DNA of 64,000 nt from Lepus europaeus (Eukaryota; Chordata; Mammalia; Lagomorpha; Leporidae), in assembly GCF_033115175.1 (NCBI RefSeq), contig NC_084838.1:66308468-66372467 (forward strand). Reading direction: 5' to 3'. The notes under the pieces were generated by a model. That model worked only from the letters and a program-made list of their open reading frames with translations, searched no databases and was not told the origin of the DNA. Position 1 is the first letter of the stretch. Every line of letters begins with the position of its first letter. Below are positions 23,101 through 35,419 of the stretch, piece by piece. Position numbers and translations under genes: made by a program.

Positions 23101-25909
23101 GTTTCACAAATTTGAAATCGACCAGCCGTGGCAATCTTGATAGACATTAGGCAATAAGGTCAAGTATACTTACACTGTTCTCTTGTTGATTTTCAGTTTT
23201 TCAAACTGACAAGGGTGACTATTTGTAAAAGAGCACACTATTAGTATTTGCGTATCGGATTTCCTTCAGACCGACTTGATTTATCAAGCCATTTGAACAA
23301 TTTATTCTTAAAGGGGCTCTATGGATAAATTAGAATTCATTAACACAGTCACATATGAAGAGTGTTCATCCAAGGAAGATGGATTCCTCAAGGTGATTTT
23401 TGTTTTAAAACTACCCTTGTTCAGTTTCGGTGTCCATTTGTGGATAGTCTGAGAGTTGAAGTGTATGTGCTCCAACTTCTGATCCTGAGAGCATCAGACT
23501 TTTCGAGTCATATTGTTATAAACTCCATATATAAAAACCTTTGGTTATGGTACCTTTTTAATTCTCAAAAGTTTCTGGCAATCTCATGAATGAACTTAAT
23601 TCACCCTTTGATATAGTATACTTAAACTAGGGGGTCATAAAATATACTTCTAGAATTTATGCTACAAGCCCAGAAATATGAAGTATTAAATATAAAAATA
23701 CAATTATGTTTTTTCTCAAATTTCCAAAAATGCTTTATTTTTTATTATTTTCTTAAAGGGACAGCGTTTCTGGTTGAAAAGGTTAGTGTGAGTAAATGAA
23801 TTCTATTTTAATCCAGGCTTACTCAGATTCTCTTATTGTCTCATCAAGTTATTTATCTTTTTGTTGTTGTTTAATCTTTGTACTGTTTAGTTTCTGTAGC
23901 AAGATCTTAGAGGAGAACTACTTACTTGTGATGACACAAAGGCAACTCGCAGCCTCAAGCAAAATGAGTGTTTAAAAACATTCCCTTTTATATTATCAGT
24001 GATTTGCCAAGAAAAAGCAAAGAGGCGAGTTGTTCTCTCTGTGATCTACAAGATTGAGGATTCCTGTATAACACATCAACTGGAGAATGCTGATGATGTC
24101 GGGGAAGATGGCTTAGAGCGGATTGGTCAGTAAATTTCCTTCCAGCAAACATCACTTGTTTAAGCTTCTGTAATTTCGAAGCACAGTGACATTTCTTCCA
24201 AAGGATAGATTTGTTTGGGGATATGTTTTCTATATGGATAATCTCATTTGCTTCTAATTAGTAGTTGGTAACACTTGTTAAAATGGCAGGCTTTGTTTGC
24301 GTTTGTCTCGACAAAGTGTCTGAATTCTCCCTCCTTTAAAAAAATGTTTCAGCATCCAACAATTAAGCCCTTAAGAAAGACAGCTATAAGAATATATGTC
24401 TGTGCTTGCTGATTGTTCATTATATAAAATTACAGCTTCACATGTAAAAGTCCAGCATTTTCTTTGCTTCATAAGTCTTGAGGAGGTCAAAGAGCAAATG
24501 CTTGTGTATTTCAGCAGTCTCTGACCTAATGTAATTTAAAAAATAATTTCTTGACAATGGTGCTAGACTGGAACAGTAATGATACAGAATTCTTACCAAA
24601 CATCATTTCACAAAATTACACTTAAGACCTGTGTTCTTCATTTCCTCTTTAAAATATTACCCATTTACTTTTAGGTAGTCACCAATTTGCAGTTTCTTAA
24701 CATGTTATTTTTAAAATATCTTATACACATTAATTTAACTATTATGTTCATTTATACTGCCATATTTGTCAAAGCAACTTATAGGGGAACAAATTTCAAT
24801 GCCTTTCCTTCAAAGTATCTTTCTGTTCATTAGTTTCTGTTTGATGCTGATATGTTTAATAGGACCATATCAATACTAGTCACTCATAGTTTTTGAAAAT
24901 TACAGGAGGAAAAAAAGCAAAACTGAGCTCAGTGGCTTTTTTTTTTTTTAAGCTTGTCTGTTGTCCAAATCAAATCTTTGTAAATTATAAATCAGTACGT
25001 TAAATGAAAAAACAATTTCAAAAGCTGAGATAGCTCATTTCTGTCTGTGAGCTAGCAGATCATGTGTGTTCATGAAAAAGGTGTACAAATGAAAAAAATT
25101 ATGCACAGATTACAAAGTTTTTCCACAAAAAACAAGCTTGTCTTTTAATTGCATTTTCCACATACTTTGAGGGAGCTTTCTATTCAAGCAAGCCAATAGA
25201 ATAGATACAACCTGGATGCTCCTCTCTCGCCACCTGTAGCAAACAAGTCATGCTTTCCTTTTCTGATGCCTGGTTTTAGGTGGCAGGCCGCTCTTTGGCT
25301 CTTTCAGTGTTAGGAGAAAGTGTGAGAACCCAAGCAGCCATCTGAGCCCAGGCTTGCTCTCCATTCTTTGATTTCACTGATCAGAAAGACTACTTAACGT
25401 CGGTTCTTCTCTGACATTCAGAGAACAATGTCAGGAGCATTTGTGACCTTTAGCACCTTTCTGTTCACTGGACTTAGCTGTCGTAACTCTGTCTGTTTCA
25501 TGAGATTGATTGAATTTATAAATTCCTAATTGTTTTTTTAAACAACAGCCTTGAGCTATGCTCTTTAATGTAGCAGTAGCTAAGTAAATTGAGATTTGTG
25601 AATTGCACATAGAAAACAGCGTTTCTCAGTACCACTTTGGGATTTGAAGAAATTGTACTTTTCACATATACAACATAATCATCTGTAATCATGGAATCAC
25701 AAGAGACTTCATTTGAAGCTTCAGTATGTAGACTTTTTTTTTAAACTAAAAGATGTGTATTAAGTATTGATTTTATGAATGATTGAAAAATCAGTTATTG
25801 TTTAGTCTTATGTGTTTACAGCATATACAAAGATAATGCTAGAAATTTGCAGGTCTTAACTTTCTTCTTTTTCATATTACTATAAAAAGAACACATTTAA
25901 TAGGAGGAA

Positions 25910-26080
25910 CTGAATTTATGCTTCAGTTCTGTCCCTTGTTGTGTGTGGGATCTTGAGGAAGTGATATGACATTTCAGTCTCAGTTTCACCATCTGTAAAA
26001 TGGAGAGAATAACCAGACATGTGATGAAGATACAATGAGATGATAAAAATTTGTCCTACGTCGTACTTTAAATTTAAAAA
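25910..26080 (+). repeat. MIR fragment
   Basis: The order gggatcttgaggaagtgata, cagtctcagtttcaccatct, gtaaaatggagagaataac, gatacaatgagatgataa follows sense-strand MIR (gacc.tgggcaagt ... cctcagtttcctcatctgtaaaatgggg ... aggattaaatgag). Confidence 0.58.
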
Positions 26081-27887
26081 ACCCTGAATATAGGAATCAA
26101 GTAATGAACATACTATATTCAATAACACTAGTTTCTGTGATAGAATTGTGTCATCTTCAGCTAGCTGTCCTGTTATTGCTACCTGAGTTAAAAGTTAAGC
26201 TCTGTTGGGTATGGGGTTTTGTCTGCCTTTAGCCTGTTGGCACTCTACTGTGTATCTGTTGTAAGTGCTACAGATGCTAGTATGGTCTTTTCCTGTCCAG
26301 CACGTTTATTGAAGTCTGTACATTTTAGTGTGCCCTAGAACACTGTTGTATCTCAGAAAGCTTTTAAAGCAAAAGCTAGAAATGATTTTTACCTAGAATG
26401 TACATGGAATTTTTCCTAAAAGTCAAAAATATATTAATAGGTTCCTAAAGATAATTGAGGTAGAGCTGCAAGTGGGGGAAGAAATGTTTAGAAAAGCAGT
26501 TAATTAAAATCCTGAACCAAAAGAAGTGCCTTGCTTTTTGTCATTAATGGTAGTGCATCTTAGAAAGCTGCTTAGCTCTTTGCCCAGTGCAGCTGTCCCT
26601 CCCTGAAAGATCAGGTTTCAAGAGCAATGATGGATGGTGGGTGCCTGTAGCCAGTTGTGGGGTTTGCTCTGAGGTCAAATGTATTGATGGAAGATAGGAA
26701 TTTACTGCCTTCTGTCTCTCCCTAATATCTGCCAGTACAGTTACACAGGAAGAAATTAGACTAGACACATCAAAATGCTGATCCAGTGTCCCATTATAGG
26801 TTAAAAAAAATTTGTTTTCAATGTTTAACATAAATTTTTCCTCCTTCTTACTTCCTAATGTCCCACCTCAACTAAAACACACACTAATGGTTTCTTACTA
26901 CACAAGTAGACTCTTTCCTTTCTACAAAACCATATCCCAGGTACTTCATGGTAATGCCTGAGCTAAACAGCATTACCACTAAAAACTGTGATGGTTTGTT
27001 GGAATATTACTAGATCGAAATTTTAATTTAAACTTCATTGGCTTAATTGAAATGTTATTAGAGGATTTAAAGAGAAACAAACTAGCTACCAATTCAGACT
27101 TCTCTAGTTGAAATAGCTTCGTGTGATTCTTTAGATACATGAGTTTATATCTTACATAATAGACCTATCAAAATTATTTGGATGGCTGAGGATAATAAAG
27201 TTTATTAGAAATATCTAAATTATTCTGTATTCACTAGGTATGCAATCTTTCTTTTACTTTTTTCTTTGGGGTGAAAAAGGAAGTGATTGTAGTACTGTCC
27301 TAGAGGATTGAAGTATCAGAAGCTTCTTCCATTGGAGAAATAGTTTATGGATCGAAGTTGTTATTTTTTCTTTGACTTTTCTTCATCAACTTTGAGGTCC
27401 CTCTCCTCATGTCTTCTTTCTAAATTCTTTTGTTTCTATCTGTTGTCATTTTAAGGTCCCTGTTTCTACCTCTCTTGTGATATTCCTATCCTTTTGTCAA
27501 GAAACAGTAATTTCTGTGTAGGTGATCCTCAAAATAATTTTCCTGGCATTTCTGGAGTTCTGAACCTGAATTTCTATCTGCCTGTTAGATGATTGAGAAA
27601 TAGAAGACTGTCGTATGTCCCAAAGTTTGTATTTTGTAAACCTAAAAATCCCATGTTCCATCCATATGAATGTTTACTTTCCTTTTCTGCATACCTCATC
27701 ATCTGACTTACCTGCTAACTAGAAATGTTGATGTTATCTCTGCTTTCTTCCTTTCATCCTTAGCCCCTTTCAATTTTTTAGATTCTATTCCTGTAATCAT
27801 TTAAAATGCTATTGCTTCATTTTCATTTCTGCCTTTTCCACGTATCTAGAAGCTCAGCACTCCATACATTGCTCCCTATGTGGTCTT

Positions 27888-27914
27888 TGTGTGTGTGTGT
27901 GTGTGTATGTGTGT
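27888..27914. repeat. (TG)n microsatellite
   Basis: An almost pure TG run with one A interruption, followed by a T-rich stretch. Confidence 0.9.
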
Positions 27915-28429
27915 TTTTTATTTCCTTTTTTTCCTCCTAAAAACTTTTGCTTTCTTACATGCCAACTTCTTCAAGTCTACATGGTCACATGCTGAATCCT
28001 CAGTGCTGCATTTGGAGCTGTTGCAGTGTAGCCCTAAGTTGTCTATGCAGCCTCCTCTTACCTGGTCCCCAGCTGCTCAGCCATTCTGACTCCTTGCCAT
28101 GGAGAGGAGTCTCAGCTCTCAGGCACCTCTTTGTTTGTACCAGTCCTGTCCCTGGAATCCTCTTTTTCACCTTATCAGCTGTCCTCACTTACATCCATTG
28201 AAATCTTCTTAATTAGTCTGTCATTTTCGAATGCTGAGCTCAAGTGCTATGTCCTTTTCTTTAAACTGAGTTGAAATAAAGAGACTGGAGTTCCAGTGAA
28301 TCGAAATCATGAATGTGAAAGATAATTATTTATTAGGAATCTTTGAAGGTGCTCAGGACCCCACAAAAGGTGAAAATCAAAATTCCTTCATGGGGACAAT
28401 TTTTCCTTTAATGTTTTTGATAGAGGCAC

Positions 28430-28610
28430 AGTAGTAGTGGTAAATATGTAATAGTCATAATAGTGACAGTTGGTAAAATATACTGGGCAGTTTCCATATG
28501 CCGTAAGTATATTTTCGGCACCACACCTTCAGCATCATGTTTCATCTCTAAAATAACACTCCATGCTTTTGTTGTCACTGTTATGTAGAAGAGGAATGAG
28601 AGCCATGGAG
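28430..28610 (-). repeat. MIR fragment
   Basis: The segment tgggcagtttccatatgccg, ttcatctctaaaataac, gaagaggaatgagagccatgg follows the minus-strand MIR order (tgccaggcactgt ... ttaatcctcacaacaa ... gatgaggaaactgag). It is moderately decayed. Confidence 0.42.
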
Positions 28611-28641
28611 AGCTTATATAATAAAAATGAGACTTAAGAGA

Positions 28642-28974
28642 CAGGATTTTTTTAAAAAAAGATTTTAATTATTTGAGAGGTAGAGTTTTACAGACAGTGA
28701 GAGGGAGCGACAGAGAGAAGTCTTCCATCTGCTCTTTAACTTCTCAAATGGCTGCAATGGCTGAAGCTGGGCCATTCTGAACCCAGGAGCTTCTTCCGGG
28801 TCTCCCATGTGGGTTCAGGGGCCCAAGTGCTTGGGCCATCTTCTGCTTTCCCAGGCCATAACAGAGAGCTGGATTGGAAGAGGAGCAACCGGGACTAGAA
28901 CTGGTGGCCATATGGGATGCCAGCGCCGCAGGTGGAGGATTAACCTGCTGTGCAGCAGTGCCCAGGATTTTTTT
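28642..28974 (-). mobile_element. CSINE retroposon (older subfamily)
   Basis: The body lies at about 28654-28962. The tail complement aaaaaaagattttaattatt is at the left; the head complement (gtgcagcagtgccc) is at the right. A 12-bp duplication (caggattttttt) at 28642-28653 and 28963-28974 supports a target-site duplication, although part of it is a T-run. Confidence 0.88.
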
Positions 28975-29322
28975 TTTTTTTAATAAGGACTTTATTTATT
29001 TGAAAAGCAGAGTTATAGAGGGAGACCATAAGGAAGAGGGAGGAGACGGATCAGAGGGAGAGGGAGATATTCCATCTTTGGTTCACTTCCCAAATGGCTA
29101 CAAATGGCTGGAGCTGGTCCAGGCCAAATTTGGGAGCCTGCAACTCCATCTGGGTCTCCCACATTCGTGGCAGGGTTCCAAGCATTTGGGCCATGTTTTG
29201 TTTTCTCTGCTGCATTAGCAGGAATGTGGATCTGAAGCAGAGCCCTCAGGAATCAAAATGGCTCTCTGATGTGGGATGCCAGTGTTGCAGGCAGCAACTG
29301 TGGAGTCACTATGCCAGCCCCT
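28975..29322 (-). mobile_element. CSINE retroposon (older subfamily)
   Basis: It abuts the preceding CSINE in the same orientation. The tail complement aataaggactttatttatttg leads into the body (ggctggagctggtccaggcc, agcatttgggcc) and the head complement (actatgccagcccc). The 3' A-tail is probably shared with the T-run at 28968-28980. Confidence 0.85.
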
Positions 29323-30699
29323 AGAGAAAGATTTTAAAGCAAGGAATATTCACACTATCATTCTTCTGTATCACATGATTTTTAAAATATTTTTTTGTTC
29401 CATTAACCAGACAAATACACCCAGTATAGTGTGCTGCTTTTTTGACATGAATTCAGGAAAAATCTTAAGCATTATGTAGAGGGTTCTGCTACCATTTCTG
29501 AAGTTTCTTCTGCCCTTCTCAACTTGGGACTGGAGGCATTTTTTTTTTTTTTTTTTAACCAAAGGAGATGGGACTAGATGACTTTATTTGTGGTTGTTTT
29601 CCAACTCTAATATGGTATGCTTTAGTTTTGGAGCAGAAGTGGTTAAGTGAAATATCTCCTTCAAAAATAGTTTTTAAAATCACAAGGACTAAAAAAATTA
29701 AAAAGAAAGTCACAAGGGCTGATATTTTTGTACCTGCCCAACAGGTAAGAAGTCAAAAGCATTTTTATAATGAGAACTATAGATCCAGCAGGGATATCTG
29801 AAGAGCAGCTACCCATCAAAGAAATGGAATTATGCCAAATGGCTGATGGATATACATTCTGTTTATTGGCAGCCTGCCCTACACAATTTTACCTGGGAAA
29901 CTTGTCAGTTATGGTGCCTTCTAAAATACTTTGTTGTCACTGTTCATCTATTACTTCCATTATCGATAAGGGATGATTTGATTCATATTTTTCCCCATTT
30001 AACCTATTTTATAAAGGCTTGGCTTAACTTTTTTTTTGTAAGGCATCAGAGCACTAGTTTTGATTAATTATGGTTTTATAAATAATAAGGTACATAATGT
30101 TACATTTGTTTGATGATTTGGAAAATTATTTTTTCTCAGACACCAAGGCACCCTGAAGTTTTAAATCAGATATGGTACATAAAATAAAGTTACATGGAGA
30201 TGTTTTGGTTTTTATGGCTTCTGGGGTATCTTAATGAAGTCATCTTTATTTGCATTTGTGAAATGTATCTCAAGTGCATATATTGGCCAAATTAGCCATA
30301 TGTTTTCCATAGGTCAACTTATAGTGATAATCTAGAAGCATGGAACAGGATGTGCTACTTCTTTGGGTAATGTGTAGTTAGGGTTCTTGCACAGGTTATT
30401 AATACATGCCTTATAATGATAATATTTGCAAATTAAGAATGACATGTTAGCAAATACTATTACACATATTCAATTACTGCTTCAAGAAACGATTGCCTAG
30501 TTTTATGTGAATCTGATTTTTATTGCAGACCAGACAACCTGAGTTTGATTGATTTTCCCCAAAATGTAAGGATTTTAAGAATTATTTCATTCAAATGTAA
30601 ATTTTAAAATATTGCATTTAATATCTGGTTTCTCTTAAGTGATCTCTTGTCATTTCAGGGATACCAAAATAAGTATAAACTTCCCTTTAACCAAATTTT

Positions 30700-31545
30700 T
30701 TCTAAGTTTTTATATGCTAGCTGTGATCTGTTAGTAAGGCCCCACCATCCTTTGCCTCGGTTGCAACCTTCCTCTATGTAGTTTTGACCTCACTGTGCTT
30801 GCTTCTCTCCTTTGCAGCTAGTGTGAAGTTTAAAAAAATCAAATCTGGTCAATTCATTTCCTTCTCTAAAACATTCCAGTGACTTCCCATTCTCTTCTGT
30901 AAAAAGTTTGAAATATTGTTAAACAAAAGGCACTGGGCCTTTCATGGACTTGCTCCTGCCCTGCCCTGTCTCCCACCACCTTGCCATTCTCATCACCCCA
31001 GGCTTAACAGACATACGTTAGAGTCATACTAACATCCCAAGGATCCTCAAATCATTCACAGAAATGATTATAATGAAAAAGCTATGTATGCATTTCAGAA
31101 TGTGCACCAGAATAAGCTTACCTTTTCATTCCATTTTCCACAAGCTTTTTGAGGTACCCTAACATTTTCTGTTTCCCACATAGCACACTGTGACTCTTTC
31201 TGCTATGATTTTGAGCATGCTGTCTCTCCTTATATGTGGAAGAGCCCCTCGCCTTCTGCTTTTGTCTGACTCATCTCTTCCCTCATGCCTTAGCTTATTG
31301 AGAACTCTTCCAGAAAGTTTTCCCTTCTTCCTAAGCCTGGATATCTTTTCTGTGTGAAAAGAATATTCAATAAGTTCTACATACAGTACCTCTCATAATG
31401 CAGTATAATTGCTTATTTATGGTCTCCATCATTACAAGTGCCTTGAAGCCAAGATCTATGTCTTGTCTATGTCCAGTGGTGGCTCCAGCACTGAGTGCAT
31501 GGCCTGGCTGAATGTATAGCAGTAGTAGAATATTTTTGTTGATTG
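30700..31545 (+). repeat. L2 (LINE2) 3' fragment
   Basis: Motifs appear in the correct order: taaaacattccagtgacttccc, ggcctttcatggacttgctcc, ccttgccattctcatcacccc, tctttctgctatg, ttccctcatgcc, aactcttccagaaagttttccc, gcagtataattgcttattta, atcattacaagtgccttgaagc, atctatgtcttgtc, gcatggcctggctgaatg. They match the L2 3' end (ccattg..., ggccctccatgatctggcccc, ... attgtaattgcctgtttac ... gactgtaagctccttgagggc). It is old but long. Confidence 0.62.
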
Positions 31546-32473
31546 TTCTCACTATGCTGATTTGTTCACGGAATAATCAGAGGTGAATTCATATATGGCC
31601 TTAATCCTGTAATACTCAGATTTAGTCTCTACAATTGATGATATTGTTGTCAGTTGCTTTTCAGCAATTAATTTTATCTTATTTGAGCAAAGTTACACTT
31701 ACCTAGTTCCTTACCAAACCAAGACAAAGCTAAATCTTAGTAGACTGTGTGTGTCTATTCATATGTCACTAGACAAGACAAATCTGCCTTTACATCTGGC
31801 TGTGGTGGGAATTCCCAGATGCACTTAATTCTGACACATGGTCATTATTGGACCAAAAGCCATTGTCTGGCATGATTGTAGCTCTTATTTGTTTTCGTTT
31901 TAAGGGGCCTCATCAAGGCTGCCAAATGCACAACAGGTGCCTTAGTTTTATACTGGCCAATCTGTTGTTATTCAAATGACCACCCTAACAGAGACTAATG
32001 GTATCTAATAAAATTGATCTCAGTTCTGGCAAGCCAGGCTCACAAGAGCAAGGACAGTAGGAACTGCAGTGTGGAAATATGTTGGTGGTCAATGTGCCTG
32101 GTGAAGCACAGATTTTTTTGGAAGATGACATATGTCTCGCACGCAGGCCACCTTTTTTATGTTGAGTCATGGACAGTTTCTGAAGCCCAATATCACTTGA
32201 GTACTAGGATTTGTAGCATCTAATCTTATTTTAGATGGACTTGCTGGGTGGCATGGGGACAGGACTGGCTGTGCCAGCTTATCAGTGAATGACTGTGCCA
32301 TGCCTGTAAGACACAGCCAGGCAGTCTGTTCATGCCAAACAGCTGGCATGTAAGATGGTTTGTATTTCCTGTTGCTAGAAATTTGCCTCACTGATTTTGT
32401 AATGCCACGTAAGGATTGAATATTACAAGAGATACCCAGGAGAGAAATGTGTCAGTTTGCAAATGGGAGCTGA

Positions 32474-32506
32474 TGAGAGACAAATGTGCATTCTCTGATT
32501 GTGTAC
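32474..32506 (+). repeat. 33-nt exact repeat, copy 1
   Basis: A 33-base segment starting tgagagacaaatgtgcat is identical to 35387-35419. The flanks differ on both sides. It is not part of a CSINE. Confidence 0.9.
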
Positions 32507-32592
32507 TATATTCAAGTTGTGTCTTCAATTTTTTGGCCTTTTTTCATGCCTTGTAGGAGGCTGGCCTAAGGAATGTTTTGCTACCAAAAGAA

Positions 32593-32926
32593 ATAACCTC
32601 TTTTTTTTTTTTGACAGGAAGGGTGGACAGTGAGAGAGAGAGAGACAGAGAGAAAGGTCTTCCTTTGCTGTTGGTTCACCCTCCAATGGCCGCTGCAGCC
32701 GGCGTGCTGCGGCCGACGCACCGTGCTGATCCAAAGGCAGGAGCCAGGTGCTTCTCCTGGTCTCCCATGGGGTGCAGGGCCCAAGCACTTGGGCCATCCT
32801 CCACTGCACTCCCGGGCCACAGCAGAGAGCTGGCCTGGAAGAGGGGCACCGGATTCTGTTCCGGTGTACCGGCGCCGCTAGGCGGAGGATTAGCCTGTTG
32901 AGCCACAGCGCCGGCCATAACCTCTT
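32593..32926 (-). mobile_element. CSINE retroposon (young subfamily), full length
   Basis: The element body is 32603-32916, from the tail complement (T-run, gacaggaagggtggacagtg) to the head complement (gccacagcgccggcc). A perfect 10-bp target-site duplication (ataacctctt) lies at 32593-32602 and 32917-32926. The 83-151 codon frames on both strands are SINE sequence. Confidence 0.94.
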
Positions 32927-34272
32927 GACAACTGGCCATGCAAACTTCAAAAGGATAAGTGATGGTAAACTTGGAACCAAGTCTCACAAAACTCAGAAAT
33001 GAATTTTTTTTTTGGCATGGATTTTAGAGACTTCATTTTATTCATTCACCTGCTTTACTGTTTATTCATTCATTCTCTAGAGTGCTATATATTGAATCCT
33101 GCTAAATACAAGGTGGTGTGACACTGTGAGGGTAAGCAAAGCAATGCCAAGTGCAGTCTGTACTGGCAGTTCTAGGTTTTAAAGATTGTGGAAGGTTTGT
33201 GCTGGCATAGTGTACATTTCCAACTGGAGAGCTTTGTGTTGCCATGTGGAAACAGCTACTGAGATTCCACGATGATAGTTGAGCTTGCAGGTTTCACTAA
33301 ATAATAGTAATATTGATTATCACTGTGGGAATAGGAAAGGGTAGGTAGAGCCTGAGCTGCATGTGAAGCCGCACTTCACTTTGTTCCACAGCTAATTGAG
33401 CTCATGTAATTTCCTGTGACCTAGCATATAGAAGAGTTCTTAGGTTAGGCCTGGGTATTATTGAACCATCTTTTTGTATTATTTATATCCACCCAACTTG
33501 CAAAAGGATTTGCAGTAGCTATTAAATCATATGCTTCATTATCCTTAATAAATCACCTTGGTAGAGCAGACAATGGATTATGGTACAGATGCTTAGTTTC
33601 TAAGAGAAAGTTTTTAAAATATGCATCATCTTGGCCTTAGCTTGAATGATATTTTATTTCAAGGCATTTTTACAGATGATAGGACCCTTTAAGGAGTATA
33701 CTGAACTACTTAATGTCTATTGTTATAAATATACATAAAGTAAAATAATTTAAACTAGATAAATATTTTAAAAATTTTTTTAAGATTTATTTATTATTTG
33801 AGAGGTAGAGTTACAGAGAGAGACAGAGAGATGGGTTTTCCATCCGCTAGTTCACTCCCTAAATGGCCAGTTTTTAATAAATACATTAAAAGGCCTGTTA
33901 CTTTCATGATTCTATAAATCTTTCAAAATCATCTTTTCATTATCTGGGAAGAAAAGACACACAATGATGTAGTAAGACTTTACAGTAGTTCTTTGCAGCT
34001 AGCACTGACAGAAGTAGTGAAGAAACAGATCAAAGCTTGTATCTATAAACCATAAATGAACATGGTGTTACTTAGACTACAGGTCAAATCATGTTGTTCT
34101 GCTGAGGAAACTTAGAGCCCCGCTGGCCCCTCTGTCTTGGCCTGTGAGGCAGTGCTGTTCCTCCCTGTGCTTGACATTGACCCTGTTATCTTCCCAGAGA
34201 CTGAGTGCTGGCCAACGTATCCCTGGTTCTCAGGAAGGTTGCTTGGTGAGGAATCTGGTTCCTTTTCTCATC
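32927..34272. other. Intronic unique sequence
   Basis: AT-rich sequence with one truncated CSINE (33770-33870) and nothing else identifiable. Confidence 0.5.
33770..33870 (-). mobile_element. CSINE, truncated to its 3' end
   Basis: Only the 3' part is present: tttaagatttatttattattt, gagaggtagagttacagagag and catccgctagttcactcccta, stopping at aaatggcc. This is a 5'-truncated insertion, or one later cut by deletion. Confidence 0.82.
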
Positions 34273-34617
34273 AAAACTCCAGGGAGGGGCCGGCTCTATG
34301 GCACAGTGGGTTAATGCCCTGACCTGAAGCGCCAGCATCCCATATGGGCACCGGTTCTAGTCCCAGCTGCTCCACTTCCGATTCAGTTCTCTGCTATGGC
34401 CTGGGAAAGCAGTGGAAGATGGCCCTAGTCCTTGGGCCCCTGCACCTGCGTGGGAGACCTGGAAGAAGCTCCTGGCTCCTGGCTTTGGATCAGCGCAGTT
34501 CCAGCCGATCTAGGGAGTGAATCAGTGGATGGAAGACCTCTCTCTCTGTCTCTACCACTCTCTGTAACTCTGTCTTTCAAATAAAATAAGTCTTAAAAAA
34601 AAAAAAAACTCCAGGGA
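34273..34617 (+). mobile_element. CSINE retroposon (older subfamily), full length
   Basis: It starts at 34286 (ggggccggctctatggcaca) and ends in aaataaaataagtctt plus poly(A). A perfect 13-bp target-site duplication (aaaactccaggga) lies at 34273-34285 and 34605-34617. It has the classic gcgccagcatcccatatggg head region and gtaactctgtctttcaaat 3' end. Confidence 0.95.
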
Positions 34618-34654
34618 AAGAATAGGTGAAAAATATTTTTGCTCTAAGTTCTTT

Positions 34655-35019
34655 TTTTTCTTTTTTTAGGATTTTATTTATTTATTTGAAAGGTAGAGTG
34701 ATGGAGGGAGAGAGGGTGAGAAGTGGGGTGGGGGGAGAGAGAGATCTTTCATTTGCTAGTTCAGTCCCCACATGGTTGCAATAACCAGGGCTGCGCCAAG
34801 CCAAAGTCAAGAACCTGGAACTCCATCCATGTCTCTCATGTGGGTGACAGGAGCCCAAAGCGCAGAAGCTTGCACCATCTTCCACTGCTTTCCCAGGCAC
34901 CTTATCAGGGAGCTGAATCAGAAGCACAGCAGCTGGGACTCTGAACTGGCACTCCAGTATGTGCCAGGGGCTGGCATTGTAGCTGATGACTTAACCTGTG
35001 CCACAATGCCAGCCCCTGT
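34655..35019 (-). mobile_element. CSINE retroposon (older subfamily)
   Basis: The tail complement (ttttaggattttatttattta) is followed by ggttgcaataaccagggctg, ccactgctttcccaggca and the head complement gtgccacaatgccagcccc. It is moderately diverged and includes a G-rich expansion (ggggtggggggagagag). Confidence 0.88.
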
Positions 35020-35039
35020 CCTAATTTTGTAGCTTAAGA

Positions 35040-35190
35040 AACTAAGTCTACTTAAGTAAAATTAGGTCACTTGTGCTTGCCACTTCTCAAGTGGTCAGTC
35101 ACCCCTTGTAGCTAGTGGTCATCATGTAGAACAGTGCTGACGTGGAACATTTTGTCATTGAACCAAGTTGTATTGGATAGCACTGATAGG
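35040..35190. repeat. Possible DNA-transposon fragment
   Basis: The run ccacttctcaagtggtcagt, cccttgtagctagtggtcat, agaacagtgctgac, cattgaaccaagttgtattgg loosely matches a common mammalian element ending ...caagtgctcaatagccacatgtggctagtgg...ggacagcac. The exact family is uncertain. Confidence 0.35.
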
Positions 35191-35386
35191 TATGATTTCA
35201 CTGAAACATCATTTGATCTTTTCAAGGTTAAAGATGTAATTAAATAAAGGCCCCCATTAACATGCTTATAATACCCATTGATTTTCATAGGAAAGAATGT
35301 ACCTAGCCAATGTAAGTGAAAGATTCTGTGCTTCAGAAATACCTGCTCAGGGAAGGTGGACTGACTGTGTATACTCTGCTCTCTGT

Positions 35387-35419
35387 TGAGAGACAAATGT
35401 GCATTCTCTGATTGTGTAC
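35387..35419 (+). repeat. 33-nt exact repeat, copy 2
   Basis: Identical to 32474-32506 over 33 bases, 2.9 kb away, same strand, with unrelated flanks. Confidence 0.9.

Larger units (their letters stand above)
20125..28640. other. CSINE-free proximal intron sequence
   Basis: No CSINE is recognisable in this 8.5 kb. There is one MIR (about 25910-26080), a MIR-like fragment near 28430, a (TG)n tract (27888-27914) and an exon-like open segment (23900-24125, see findings). Otherwise it is unique AT-rich sequence where conserved noncoding elements might lie. That cannot be tested without alignment. Confidence 0.5.
29323..32592. other. Intronic unique sequence plus an L2 relic
   Basis: No exon is supported. 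The T-run at about 29540-29558 has no attached retroposed body that I can recognise. The main identifiable content is an L2 fragment (30700-31545). One copy of a perfect 33-nt repeat pair lies at 32474-32506. Confidence 0.5.

Noticed and set aside
32525..32987. Frames of up to 151 codons with similar protein text (SAMA..GGWPK, GRPGEAPGSC) found at many places
   Set aside because: All are translations of CSINE copies on either strand (also 214-567, 3922-4293, 37203-37646, 48117-48580, 53573-54077 and 56110-56534), not a gene family.
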